DNA of 64,000 nucleotides from Treponema sp. (GTDB taxonomy: Bacteria; Spirochaetota; Spirochaetia; Treponematales; Treponemataceae), in the NCBI GenBank assembly GCA_017651065.1, contig JAGCDP010000047.1, forward strand, positions 1 to 64,000, read 5' to 3'. Below are positions 17,003 to 26,337 of the stretch, piece after piece; position 1 is the stretch's first letter; each line of letters starts with the position of its first letter. Under the pieces are notes generated by a model. That model saw only the letters and a list, made by a program, of their open reading frames with translations. It did no database searches and was not told the origin of the DNA. A program made the position numbers and the translations under genes.

Positions 17003-19252
17003 TTAATCACGAGGAATATACAATCTTGTATCAACTGGTTTTGGATCGTCCCCTTCTGAATCCCATGGATGATTATAATTTGCAGTCCACAAAGAAGCAT
17101 ATTCGGTAGTAAGCACATCAGTACTCAAATAATGACTTGATACGAGAATATTATATTCATTATCAAAAGTACATTCAGCAGTTGTAATATCCGTAATAGA
17201 GAAAGATTCCAAATCTACAGTAACAATTCTATTAGCATTCTTATATCTATATGTTCCCATATTATCTGTATAGAAAGCCCTGCCGTCATCTGCAATTACA
17301 AGCTGTTTTGGTTTTATGGCAATTATTTTTTCAGGACCAAAGAAATTATATGAATCAACGCTTTCTGGAGTATAGAATTTTGGGAAAATATCTTCAAAAG
17401 TAACATCGCCATAGGCTATTTTATTTGGATCTGGCGTCATCTGTAAAGGCTTATCTGGAACTGTTTCATAAATAATAGAATTTGAAATATTTGATACATC
17501 ATAATAATATGGTATCAAAGATATAGATGTACCTGTATTATCCAAAGCAGAGTCTGTCCAGCCAAGCTTTTTTATATTTTGAGTTTTAGCATCATATTTT
17601 ACTAAAACACCTCTGGAATTAATATATGCATTATCACTCGCACAAGCCATTCCACTTACAGTATCGTCATTGTAGTTGAAAAGAACATATAATGCATTAT
17701 TAATAAATACCATATCTGATATTTCACAGAATTCTATAGATGATATACCATCAATATCAAAATCAATAATTCTATCTGGGGTAAGTGTTAAAGACTGACC
17801 TTCTGGTATTGAATTTGTAATTACAAGACAAGGAGGAAGTTCATTTGAGTATACAAAATCATATAGCACACCATTATTGATTACAACTCCATTCAAATCG
17901 TATACATGATAAGGTTCTATTAAATTCTTATTTACTACATCTTCATATTCAATTGTGATAGTAGTATCGTTAAACTCCATTGTTGCAATTCCAGTGTTCT
18001 TTATTTCAGTAATATCCCAAAGGCGCAATGGTTCTGCAGTGTTAATTTCATACACATATACTTTATTCGTTTCTAAGTCGCAGGTAACACCTGTAAAGAT
18101 ATATGGAACATTCGAAACTGTAATTTCTTCATTTCTATCGCTCGAAATAATTTTATAATCATACTTACCAGTTGAAGACCAACCTGTTTTTGATACTGAA
18201 ATTAAATTACCATCAGCATCAAAACATGTGAAAAAGTCAGAATTTGTTACCTCAATTGGAGATTTATCACCCAAGTTGTATGAGTAGGTTTTTGAATCTC
18301 CCGAACCACTTACATTGTATGTTAGTAAAGGAGTTTCCAGAACTTTTATTTTATTGATTTCAAATACAGCATTTAATATTGAATTTTTTACTGGTGTAAC
18401 TTTCGCCGATTTTCCATAAAGATATGGAGCTGGTTCTTCGTAGTTTTTGGCACTGGCTATAAAAATTACTTCTTTGCCGCAAGTTCCATAAGTGTTTTCG
18501 TCAACAGGAAGATCAATCTTACCTTCTATTTGCAAAGTACTTCCATCATTTTTAAAAGTAATCCTTTCACTATCTGGAATATAATTAAAATTCATTACAC
18601 TAGGTAACGCGTTTTTCGAAAAAACATCATACAATTTATATTTATCAGTTCCAGCTGCTATAAGCTTTTGGGCAACACTTGAATCTGCAAGTATTACATC
18701 AATACTTAAAAGATTTTGCAATTCTTCTGCTATATATCCTTCTGGTACTTTAATTTCCAAAGAAAAATCATATTCACATCTATAACTGAACGCCTTCATA
18801 TCAACAATGTTTTCACCGGCTTTTACTTTGAAGGCTTTTGACTTTCCTATAAGGATTGGTTCAGACAAGGGTTCTCCATTTGACGACCCTTCTTTTGCTC
18901 TAAAGACTTTTATATATGCATAATAAGTTTTTCCGGCAGGAACATTATCAAAGTTTGCTTCAAATTTTCTGTCGGTCTGCATGCATTTATCATAATCTTC
19001 AACAGGTATTAATATAGTCTGTCGTACACCATACCCACCGCTTCCTTCAAGCGAAACTTCAAACTGCATCTGTGGACCTTCATAACCATCTCCTCCATTG
19101 CGAGCTACAGCCTGCAAAAGTGCCTTATCAATTATAAAAGAAACAGAGCCTGTTTTTTGAAGTAGACCTGTGCAGGAACATAAACACAAAAGAACAAATG
19201 CTGTAAATATAATTGATAGATTACAAATTAAAGTTGAAACTGATTTTTTCAT
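17003..19252 (-). CDS. Large lipoprotein, paralogue of the downstream-coordinate neighbour (19283-21076)
   Basis: The 749-aa protein has a signal and lipobox (LLCLCSC), followed by GLLQKTGSVSF, the same opening as the gene at 19283-21076. The N-terminal third looks like a beta-rich carrier domain with FEANFDNVPAGK. The C-terminal part has repeated strand-turn units with VDLESFSIT, IKPKQLVIADDG and YTDN, which suggest a beta-propeller-like fold. The ATG at 19252 is used because CAGGTG precedes it; an ATG 24 bp upstream is less likely. No enzyme motif is seen. It is probably a surface or periplasmic lipoprotein of a spirochaete-expanded family. Confidence 0.8.
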   Translation of the reverse strand: MKKSVSTLICNLSIIFTAFVLLCLCSCTGLLQKTGSVSFIIDKALLQAVARNGGDGYEGPQMQFEVSLEGSGGYGVRQTILIPVEDYDKCMQTDRKFEANFDNVPAGKTYYAYIKVFRAKEGSSNGEPLSEPILIGKSKAFKVKAGENIVDMKAFSYRCEYDFSLEIKVPEGYIAEELQNLLSIDVILADSSVAQKLIAAGTDKYKLYDVFSKNALPSVMNFNYIPDSERITFKNDGSTLQIEGKIDLPVDENTYGTCGKEVIFIASAKNYEEPAPYLYGKSAKVTPVKNSILNAVFEINKIKVLETPLLTYNVSGSGDSKTYSYNLGDKSPIEVTNSDFFTCFDADGNLISVSKTGWSSTGKYDYKIISSDRNEEITVSNVPYIFTGVTCDLETNKVYVYEINTAEPLRLWDITEIKNTGIATMEFNDTTITIEYEDVVNKNLIEPYHVYDLNGVVINNGVLYDFVYSNELPPCLVITNSIPEGQSLTLTPDRIIDFDIDGISSIEFCEISDMVFINNALYVLFNYNDDTVSGMACASDNAYINSRGVLVKYDAKTQNIKKLGWTDSALDNTGTSISLIPYYYDVSNISNSIIYETVPDKPLQMTPDPNKIAYGDVTFEDIFPKFYTPESVDSYNFFGPEKIIAIKPKQLVIADDGRAFYTDNMGTYRYKNANRIVTVDLESFSITDITTAECTFDNEYNILVSSHYLSTDVLTTEYASLWTANYNHPWDSEGDDPKPVDTRLYIPRD

Positions 19253-19282
19253 AGTCACCTGCTTATTATGGGACATTAGTAT

Positions 19283-21076
19283 TTATTTTAAAGGAATAAA
19301 TAATTCCATTCCTTTTTCCTCTGATACATCAAACTCAGAACCATCTTGCAAATAATACATATGTTGAGAGTCCAAAATACCTTTTGGAGTAAGATCTGTT
19401 GTATATGCAAAAAGACTAGAAGTAATATTATAGGCTGTCTCATTATCAAATAAATCTTCAGTATTAGTACATGACATCGAAAATGATTCCAAATCGACTG
19501 TTACCATTCTTGTTATTTTCTTAGTATTATAGGCATTACTGTTATCTGTATAAATAGCAACACCTTCATCAGAAATAATTAATTTTTTTGGTTTAATAGC
19601 AACAAATCTTTTTGGTCCAAATAAATGATTCGTATCATTTTCGCCGTTTGGAACATAAAAGGTTGGGAATGCCACATCTAGACCTGTACATTTTATATCA
19701 ACAATTTTATCTGCAGGAATTCTAAAAGGTTTTGTTTTTGCTTCATCTTCATATATTTGATAACCACTGTATTGTGCATAAGCATATTTTCCAGAATTAT
19801 TAAGTGGTGTATCAGACCAGCCTAATGTTTGTATGTTGTTATCTGAAAAAGTATAATTATCTGAAACAGGATATTTTACAATTGCACCACGTGAATAAAC
19901 TGAAAAGGCATCTGACCAGGATGTATTTCCACTAATTCTATTGTCTTTTTCATTTATAAGAAAATATAACGTGTTATCAATAAAAAGGATATCGTTTATA
20001 TGTGTTACTTCTTGGCCACCATTATCCACATAACGAAACTCCATGTTTTGTTCACTTAATTTGTCAGATAAATCAACTATATGATCGGGAGTAGTATCAG
20101 TTCCCACACTGCCATTGATATCCTTTATTACAAGATGAAAATGTTTATCAGTTCTAGTATCATTTCTTCCTATATCGTACAATATACCAGTATTAATTGC
20201 GATTATTTTATGCTTAAAACTAGATAAACTATTTCCAGTTTCAGAAAAACTTATAATTTTTATATTATCGTTATTGAACAATTCTGAATTCCAATCATTA
20301 ACTGCATCTGTTACATCACAAATTTTCAAAGTCGCATTATCCAACTTATAAACATATATCTTTCCCGTTGCATTATCAAAAGTTATTCCATCAGGAGAAA
20401 AGTCGGAAAGATTTATAAATCCATATTTTGTATTTGATACTATTGAGTTAGTAGAAATTGAATAAACATTTCCTTGATCATCAAAACAAAAAGATTTTGA
20501 TGTTGAAGTTACACCATTACTCCTGTCAATTGTGTAATTATATTTATAATTGTCTTTATTATAGTTGTATGAAACCACAGGTGTATTGTTATAAGCATAT
20601 GGATTCAAACGGATATAATCAGATGCATTTATTGAAACCTTATTCTGTCCTGACTTCACTGTAAAATAATCAGACTTTCCATAAAGCTCAGGGTCGCGAA
20701 GTTCAAACGGAAGATTATTTCCGGGCATCATCTGGTAAGTTTTTATTACTGCATAAAGCTTTTTGCCAACCGGAATATTATCAAAAGTGGCTTCGAATCT
20801 TCGGTCAGTATCCATACTGTTCCAATATTGTTCCATAGGAATATCAACAGTCTGTTTAATGCCATAACCCTTGCCTTCAAGAGCAACAATTATGCGAACG
20901 AATTCACGGTTATCCTCAGTAACAAGGCCTCCATCACGTGCGGCATTCAACAATTCCGGACCAATTTCAAAAGAAACAGAACCTGTTTTCTGAATCAAGC
21001 CTGTACAGGAAGACAAACACAAAAGAATGAGTCCAGCCATTAAAACCTTAAAAAAACTCAGAACAGACTTTTTCAT
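19283..21076 (-). CDS. Large lipoprotein, tandem paralogue
   Basis: The 597-aa protein has the lipobox CLSSC and then GLIQKTGSVSFEIG. It shares FEATFDNIPVGKKLYA, VDLESFSMS, IKPKKLIISDEG and YTDNS with the neighbouring lipoprotein, so the two arose by duplication. This copy lacks about 150 residues of the middle domain found in the larger one (the Ig-like, strand-rich segment around residues 180-330 there). The gap between them is 30 bp and they are transcribed together. The function is unknown; envelope location is inferred from the lipid anchor. Confidence 0.8.
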   Translation of the reverse strand: MKKSVLSFFKVLMAGLILLCLSSCTGLIQKTGSVSFEIGPELLNAARDGGLVTEDNREFVRIIVALEGKGYGIKQTVDIPMEQYWNSMDTDRRFEATFDNIPVGKKLYAVIKTYQMMPGNNLPFELRDPELYGKSDYFTVKSGQNKVSINASDYIRLNPYAYNNTPVVSYNYNKDNYKYNYTIDRSNGVTSTSKSFCFDDQGNVYSISTNSIVSNTKYGFINLSDFSPDGITFDNATGKIYVYKLDNATLKICDVTDAVNDWNSELFNNDNIKIISFSETGNSLSSFKHKIIAINTGILYDIGRNDTRTDKHFHLVIKDINGSVGTDTTPDHIVDLSDKLSEQNMEFRYVDNGGQEVTHINDILFIDNTLYFLINEKDNRISGNTSWSDAFSVYSRGAIVKYPVSDNYTFSDNNIQTLGWSDTPLNNSGKYAYAQYSGYQIYEDEAKTKPFRIPADKIVDIKCTGLDVAFPTFYVPNGENDTNHLFGPKRFVAIKPKKLIISDEGVAIYTDNSNAYNTKKITRMVTVDLESFSMSCTNTEDLFDNETAYNITSSLFAYTTDLTPKGILDSQHMYYLQDGSEFDVSEEKGMELFIPLK

Positions 21077-21234
21077 ATTACAACTCCCATATAATAGAAT
21101 CTTCTATAATAAGTTTAACACGGATTTTTAATGGTATCAATTATAAAAACAATAATATGGAAAAAAACTTTTTCTTTTTGTTTTTCAAGAATCCATGTTA
21201 TAATTATATAATCAAGTTAATAAAGAGGATTGCT

Positions 21235-22005
21235 ATGAAAAAAACAATTACAAAAATCAGTATTTTCGCTATTACAACATTGATAATGTTTGCTTCTTGT
21301 TCTGTAGAATTAAAAGAACCAGAAAATCCATATTACCAATCAACTGAATTACCAATTATTGTCAGAGATTTTGTTGGATATGACTATGAAGATAAAAATC
21401 TCGAACAATACAGACATGTTGATTTTGAACATATAAACCAACATGATTATGATACTGTCAAAGAATATTTAGATGATAATAAGAAACCTGTATACAATAG
21501 TGAAAATGCAGCAAATATTCTTTCTATAACTTCTGCAGATTCTTTTGCACAATGGTTTATCACTTCAGAAGATATAAATAGAGAAGTTAGAACAAGTATT
21601 TCCTTTATTTCTGATGATTCTGATTCAATGCAATATAAATATGAAAACCGTGGATTCTACCCGGTTGATAATAAAGGTTTTGGAGATAGCGAAGGATACG
21701 ACACCTTCTGGCATAATTTTAATTTCACCGTTGAATCAACCTTTTATCTTTTGTGTAAAAAAGACACTCCAATAACAATTAGTTGTGAATCTGATGATGA
21801 TCTGTGGTTGTTTATAAATGGTAAACTTGCAATAGATCAAGGTGGCCGGCATGGATATTATACCGAAACAATAACCTTTACAGCAGAAGATTATAATTCA
21901 AATGCCGGAGATTATTTGGAAGTAAAACTCTTTAAAGCTGACAGAGGGTCCTCTCAGGCTGTTATGTCAGTCAGGCTTTCCCAGGAATTCTATCTAAAAA
22001 AATAA
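21235..22005 (+). CDS. Lipoprotein with fibro-slime/PA14-like domain
   Basis: The 256-aa protein has a lipobox (MFASC). It then shows the fibro-slime hallmarks IIVRDFVGYDYED ... HVDFE and the carbohydrate-binding PA14-like core SDDDLWLFINGKLAIDQGG with TFWHNFNFTVE before it. Fibro-slime domains were named for fibrobacter/slime-mould adhesins and are inferred to bind polysaccharide. A fibre-binding or adhesion role at the surface is therefore plausible. AGAGGA lies 5 nt before ATG 21235. The 3' end overlaps dus by 16 bp on the other strand. Confidence 0.82.
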   Translation: MKKTITKISIFAITTLIMFASCSVELKEPENPYYQSTELPIIVRDFVGYDYEDKNLEQYRHVDFEHINQHDYDTVKEYLDDNKKPVYNSENAANILSITSADSFAQWFITSEDINREVRTSISFISDDSDSMQYKYENRGFYPVDNKGFGDSEGYDTFWHNFNFTVESTFYLLCKKDTPITISCESDDDLWLFINGKLAIDQGGRHGYYTETITFTAEDYNSNAGDYLEVKLFKADRGSSQAVMSVRLSQEFYLKK

Positions 22006-22958
22006 TCCCTCTCTTCCGGACATTTTTCAAAAAAGTCGTTCAGACGATTTTCAAGGTCCGGGATGTCTTTTGCGTTCAGGAACTGGGTCTGGGCGTAATG
22101 TGAAAACTTAAAGTTCTGGGCGTAGTATGTAAAAAATCTCTGCAGTCTTGTTTTCCAGAATTCCGGGGGTTGGTAGAGCTGGATGTTCTGGATGTAATCT
22201 AGGGCTAGAGAAAGCATATCTATTGTAATAGATTGTCGGGTCAAGCCCGACAATGACAGGAAAATCCAGGGCTTTTGCACGGCGGCTCTGGAAATCATAA
22301 CACCAGATACATCAGGGCATGCACTCACTGCAAAATCATAACTTGCTTTATCTTTTACATTTCCGTTCAGGTAAACAGGCACGCGGCCTTTATAACGTTC
22401 TGCAAGCCTTTGGCAATACTCATACCTTGGCGGGCGGATCAGTTTTTCCTTTTTAGTTCTTGGGTGCAGGGTTAAAAGTTCCACACCCTCGCCTACCAGC
22501 ATATCGCAAAAATCAAAAAACCCTGCGTCTGTAAAATTATCATCACCCAGGCGAAGCTTTACACTAAGACGTTTACCGGCCGGAACAACTGACCGCACTC
22601 CCCTAACCATCTGCTGGGTTTCCTGGCGGTCTTTAAGCATCCAGGCAATTCCGGCACCATACTTATAAATATCAGGAGCGGAACAACCCATATTAATATC
22701 TATTCCAAGCCCCGGAAGGTCAGCAAGACGTCGCGCGGCCTCCACCATAGAGTCTGCATCATGCCCGGTAAGCTGCCAGACAATTTTTTCCGGAACAGGT
22801 GCGGGATTAATATAAAACTTTTCAAAGTGTCCGCCTGCCAGCAGGGTTCCGGCATTAATCATCTCTGTAAAATATTCGTCGCAGCCGCCAAACTTTTCTA
22901 TTAAAACTCTAAAAGCCGGATGAGAAATTGTTGCCATTGGACCACAGATCAGTTTCAT
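21990..22958 (-). CDS. dus: tRNA-dihydrouridine synthase
   Basis: The 322-aa flavoenzyme reduces uridines in tRNA D-loops. The TIM-barrel FMN motifs are present: MATISHPAFR, catalytic Cys in INMGCSAPDI, KLRLG, LHPRTKKE and YLNGNV. The peptide LSLSGLTRQS after KPWIF comes from a family B palindrome (22231-22258), inserted at the barrel/helical-domain junction. The ATG at 22958 is preferred over one 11 codons upstream because the protein core starts there. It lacks an SD; TATTAT sits 6 nt before the ATG with TTGTGT 17 bp further up, which predicts a leaderless mRNA. Confidence 0.9.
   Translation of the reverse strand: MKLICGPMATISHPAFRVLIEKFGGCDEYFTEMINAGTLLAGGHFEKFYINPAPVPEKIVWQLTGHDADSMVEAARRLADLPGLGIDINMGCSAPDIYKYGAGIAWMLKDRQETQQMVRGVRSVVPAGKRLSVKLRLGDDNFTDAGFFDFCDMLVGEGVELLTLHPRTKKEKLIRPPRYEYCQRLAERYKGRVPVYLNGNVKDKASYDFAVSACPDVSGVMISRAAVQKPWIFLSLSGLTRQSITIDMLSLALDYIQNIQLYQPPEFWKTRLQRFFTYYAQNFKFSHYAQTQFLNAKDIPDLENRLNDFFEKCPEERDYFFR
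22231..22258. repeat. Family B palindrome inside dus
   Basis: The sequence GATTGTCGGGTCAAGCCCGA continues with CAATGACA. It is a near-perfect inverted repeat around TCAAG and is translated in frame as SLSGLTRQS. Confidence 0.9.
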
Positions 22959-22964
22959 ATTTAT

Positions 22965-22993
22965 ATAATAAAGGATTGAATTATAAAACACAA
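22965..22993 (-). promoter_or_regulatory. Predicted dus promoter (leaderless)
   Basis: On the minus strand, TTGTGT (22993-22988) and TATTAT (22970-22965) are 17 bp apart, and the -10 ends 6 nt before the ATG. Confidence 0.45.
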
Positions 22994-23042
22994 ACGCTAT
23001 ATAATAGAAAATATCAAAAAAAGTGATAATTCTTTAAAGCAA

Positions 23043-23071
23043 GATTATCGGGTCAAGCCCGATAATGACAG
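23043..23071. repeat. Family B palindrome upstream of the cyclase receptor gene
   Basis: The sequence GATTATCGGGTCAAGCCCGA continues with TAATGAC. Compensating changes (A and T in both arms) keep the hairpin perfect compared with the copy in dus, which suggests selection for pairing or insertion of a different master copy. It ends 10 bp before the ATG at 23081 and may enter the mRNA leader. Confidence 0.85.
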
Positions 23072-23080
23072 AGGCAAATT

Positions 23081-26000
23081 ATGAAGAAACACTTTTTATC
23101 AATCTTTTTACTTTCTATTACACTTGGAGCTTATGCTCAATTTTCAGAACTCGACAATTATGTAACCCGCACCTGGACCAGCACAGACGGACTTCCTGGT
23201 AATTCGGTTTCGGATGTTTTGCAGTCGGATGATGGCTTTATGTATTTTGGAAGCTACGAAGCCCTAGTAAAATTTGACGGCTATGAATTTGAAAGCATAA
23301 ATAAATATTCAGACAAAAAATATTCCTTTATTTCTGCCCGCTCCATTTTCCAGGATTCGCAGGGAAACATCTGGGTTGGATCAAATGACGAAGGTGTCCA
23401 GAAAATAGGCAAAGACACTACCAGCATTTATTCTATAGACAATGGGCTTCCAAATAATTCCATCCGTGCTTTTGCCGAAGACAAGGCCCACAACATCTGG
23501 ATTGGAACTGCAAGCGGCATAGTTTACATAACGCCTGGCAACATGATTGTAACTCCAAAAATCAATGGCGGTCAGGAGCAGGATTTTGTACTTGTTTCGC
23601 AGCTTTTTAAAGACACTGCAGATAAAATCTGGATGGTGACCTCTGCAAATCACGGACTTTACTATTATTCAGACGGGGCCTTCCAGCGTTTTACCCAGCT
23701 TGACCAACTTGGAGAATTTACAGTTTCCTGTATTAAGCAGGACCCTAACGGAGATTTTTGGATTGGCCTTAGCGAAAAAGGCCTGATAAAATTTTCAAAC
23801 GGAAAAATTACCCACATAGAATCAGGAACTTTTCTGGACAATACTCCGGTTTACGACATTTACTTTGATAAATATGGAACAATCTGGTTTGGTACACAAA
23901 AAGGAATTGTAATCAGTAACAACGGAACTTACACAACCTACGGCGGCACCAAGTCTATTATGAACAGCACTATCAACAAGCTCTTTGAAGACCGCGAAGG
24001 AAATGTCTGGGTAACAACAGATTCCGAAGGTATTGGAAAAATCAGCCCCGGAAAATTCCGCATGACTATTTTGAACACAGGTGTTAATGCAATCTGCGAA
24101 GACAAAAGCGGCAATGTCTGGGTTGGTACCGACGAAGGCCTTTTATGTTACAAAGACGGCGAAACTCTTGTCGAAAACGAAGCAACTAAATTCTGCAGCA
24201 ACACCCGTGTCCGCCATATTGCCCTTGCCCAGAATGGTGACCTGCTTGTAAACTGCTACACTGCCCCGGCCCAGGTAAGAATAACTTCGGAAGGAATTAT
24301 TAACTGGACAACCGATGAAGGCATTGCAGGAAATAAAACCCGAGTTTCTCTTGAAGCTAAAAACGGTGACCTTTATATTGGAACTACAACCGGACTTTCT
24401 ATAATTTCTAAAAACGGGACTATCAAAAACTTTACTTCTTCAGACGGATTTGCAAACGAATACATTATGTGTCTTTACGAAGATGCTGCCGGTAATATCT
24501 GGGTTGGTACAGACGGCGACGGTATTTACATTCTTAAGAATAATAAAATTGTACAAAAGTTTAATGCTTCTAATGGACTTGCCGGAAACGTTGTATTTAA
24601 AATTTCCAACGACAAAGAAGGCGCCTTCTGGATTTGTACGGGAACCGGTATAAGCCTTGTGCGCACAGATATAAATAATAATTTTGCCGACACAAGTATT
24701 TTTAATTTTACTTCTGAACAGGGCCTGCAGTCTGACTCAATCTTCCAGATGATTCCTGATATAAGTGGAAGTGTATGGATGGTCAGCAACCGGGGTATTA
24801 CTTCGGTTCCTTATTCAAACTTTTACGAAATTGAAAAAGGCGAACGCACAAACCTTAATGTAAAATTTTACACTCAGAACGATGGTCTTAAATCAAGCGG
24901 TGCCAACTCCACTGCCCTCAGTATGATTGATTCACACGGAAGAATCTGGTTTACAATGACAGATGGTTTTGCCCTTTACGACCCTCTTAAAATACGCAAC
25001 AAAAATGTTCTGCCTCTTGTTCAGATTCAGAGTGTTAAAGTTGACGAAAAAGAATACCTTGATTTTTCTGAACCTATAATTATTCCAGCCGGAACAAAAC
25101 ACGTAGATATTAAGTATACAGGTCTCAGCTTTATTGCAAGCGAACAGAATAGATTCAGTCACATGATGCAGGGCTTTGACACCAAGTTCTCGGAATACAC
25201 TTCTAACCGCACGGTATCTTATACAAACCTTAAGCCTGGTAATTATACTTTCTTTGTAAACATCATCAACGCAGACGAGTTTACTTCTCTCAAGCCTGCT
25301 GTCGTTCATTTTGTACAAAAGCCTTTTATATACCAGCGCTACGGATTTTGGATTGCAGTGATTTCTGTTTTCCTTGGTACAGTTGTGCTTATCTTTATGC
25401 TTGTACTGTATACAAATAAAAAGCGACAGCTTATGCTTGAAACCCAGATTCAAATGGCAACCGTGGAACTTCAGATGGCAAAGGATGATTCCGACCGCCT
25501 GCTTAGAAGTATTCTGCCTGTGAGTATTGCTGAACGAATGAAGGGACTTTCGGGTGAGCGAACAATTGCTGACCGTTTTGAAAATGTAACTGTTCTTTTT
25601 TCTGATATCGTGGGCTTTACAAAAACAACAAGCAATGAATCGGCAGAAAGCATTGTAAGCTCGCTGAATGCCCTTACCTCCCGTTTTGATAAACGGGCGG
25701 CCCACATGGGTGTAGAAAAAATCAAAACAATTGGAGACGCTTACATGGCTGCCTGCGGGGTTCCAACTCCTAACAAGAATCATGCCGAGGTTATGCTCAA
25801 GTTTGCTATTGGAATGTACAAGGATTTAGCTGAATACAACAAGACTGCAAAGATTAAGTTTAATATAAGAATTGGTTTGAACTCCGGACCTGTAATTGCA
25901 GGTGTAATTGGCCAGAATAAATTTATTTATGATATCTGGGGCGACACTGTAAACGTTGCCAGCCGAATGGAAAGTGCCTGTTCACCGGGTCACATCCGCA

Positions 26001-26110
26001 TAACCCAGAGCGTAAAAGATTTAGTAGAAAGCCCGGGCCGCCACCTTAAATGCCGCATGGAAGAATGCGACGTTAAAGGCAAGGGATTGATGAAGACCTA
26101 CGAGCTTTGA
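23081..26110 (+). CDS. Beta-propeller sensor fused to class III adenylate cyclase
   Basis: The 1009-aa receptor has a signal peptide (LGAYA), about a dozen Reg_prop repeats forming propellers (GNIWVGTDGDGIY, GTIWFGTQKG), a Y_Y_Y-like Ig domain, one TM helix (about 760-785), a signalling helix (LLRSILPVSIAERM) and a cyclase domain. Metal-binding Asp842 (FSDIVGFT) and Asp886 (IGDAYMA) are present. Adenine-selecting Lys880 and Asp951 (YDIWGD) and the transition-state pair Asn958/Arg962 are also present, so cAMP synthesis is predicted. In Bacteroides this sensor type is normally fused to histidine kinases that detect polysaccharides. Here the output is a cyclase. AGAGG precedes the ATG. Confidence 0.9.
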   Translation: MKKHFLSIFLLSITLGAYAQFSELDNYVTRTWTSTDGLPGNSVSDVLQSDDGFMYFGSYEALVKFDGYEFESINKYSDKKYSFISARSIFQDSQGNIWVGSNDEGVQKIGKDTTSIYSIDNGLPNNSIRAFAEDKAHNIWIGTASGIVYITPGNMIVTPKINGGQEQDFVLVSQLFKDTADKIWMVTSANHGLYYYSDGAFQRFTQLDQLGEFTVSCIKQDPNGDFWIGLSEKGLIKFSNGKITHIESGTFLDNTPVYDIYFDKYGTIWFGTQKGIVISNNGTYTTYGGTKSIMNSTINKLFEDREGNVWVTTDSEGIGKISPGKFRMTILNTGVNAICEDKSGNVWVGTDEGLLCYKDGETLVENEATKFCSNTRVRHIALAQNGDLLVNCYTAPAQVRITSEGIINWTTDEGIAGNKTRVSLEAKNGDLYIGTTTGLSIISKNGTIKNFTSSDGFANEYIMCLYEDAAGNIWVGTDGDGIYILKNNKIVQKFNASNGLAGNVVFKISNDKEGAFWICTGTGISLVRTDINNNFADTSIFNFTSEQGLQSDSIFQMIPDISGSVWMVSNRGITSVPYSNFYEIEKGERTNLNVKFYTQNDGLKSSGANSTALSMIDSHGRIWFTMTDGFALYDPLKIRNKNVLPLVQIQSVKVDEKEYLDFSEPIIIPAGTKHVDIKYTGLSFIASEQNRFSHMMQGFDTKFSEYTSNRTVSYTNLKPGNYTFFVNIINADEFTSLKPAVVHFVQKPFIYQRYGFWIAVISVFLGTVVLIFMLVLYTNKKRQLMLETQIQMATVELQMAKDDSDRLLRSILPVSIAERMKGLSGERTIADRFENVTVLFSDIVGFTKTTSNESAESIVSSLNALTSRFDKRAAHMGVEKIKTIGDAYMAACGVPTPNKNHAEVMLKFAIGMYKDLAEYNKTAKIKFNIRIGLNSGPVIAGVIGQNKFIYDIWGDTVNVASRMESACSPGHIRITQSVKDLVESPGRHLKCRMEECDVKGKGLMKTYEL

Positions 26111-26319
26111 TTTTCCTCTTCCTCTTTCTTGGCTTCTTTTTTGTCCTTTATATCTGCGGCACCAATGAAAAAGCAGACAATACCAAAGAGGGCCGAAAGA
26201 ACAGGCGCACAGCCTTTTAGGAAGGATATTACGTCATCGCCCCAGGCAAGTGGGCCCATCGGAAGGCATGCAAAAACTGTAAAAGCTATAAAAAGTATTC
26301 CTAATATAATGGTAAACAT
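26098..26319 (-). CDS. Small two-TM membrane protein
   Basis: The 73-aa protein has two hydrophobic segments (about 1-22 and 38-55) and a charged Lys/Glu-rich tail (KDKKEAKKEEEE). A strong CAGGAG precedes the ATG, so it is a real gene. It follows cdd by 18 bp on the same strand and is probably its operon partner. The 3' end overlaps the cyclase gene by 13 bp. No family was recognised. Confidence 0.7.
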   Translation of the reverse strand: MFTIILGILFIAFTVFACLPMGPLAWGDDVISFLKGCAPVLSALFGIVCFFIGAADIKDKKEAKKEEEENQSS

Positions 26320-26337
26320 ATTTTTAACTCCTGTGTG

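Noticed and set aside
24932..25783. Minus-strand frame opposite the cyclase receptor
   Set aside because: Overlaps conserved propeller and cyclase codons and has no family features.
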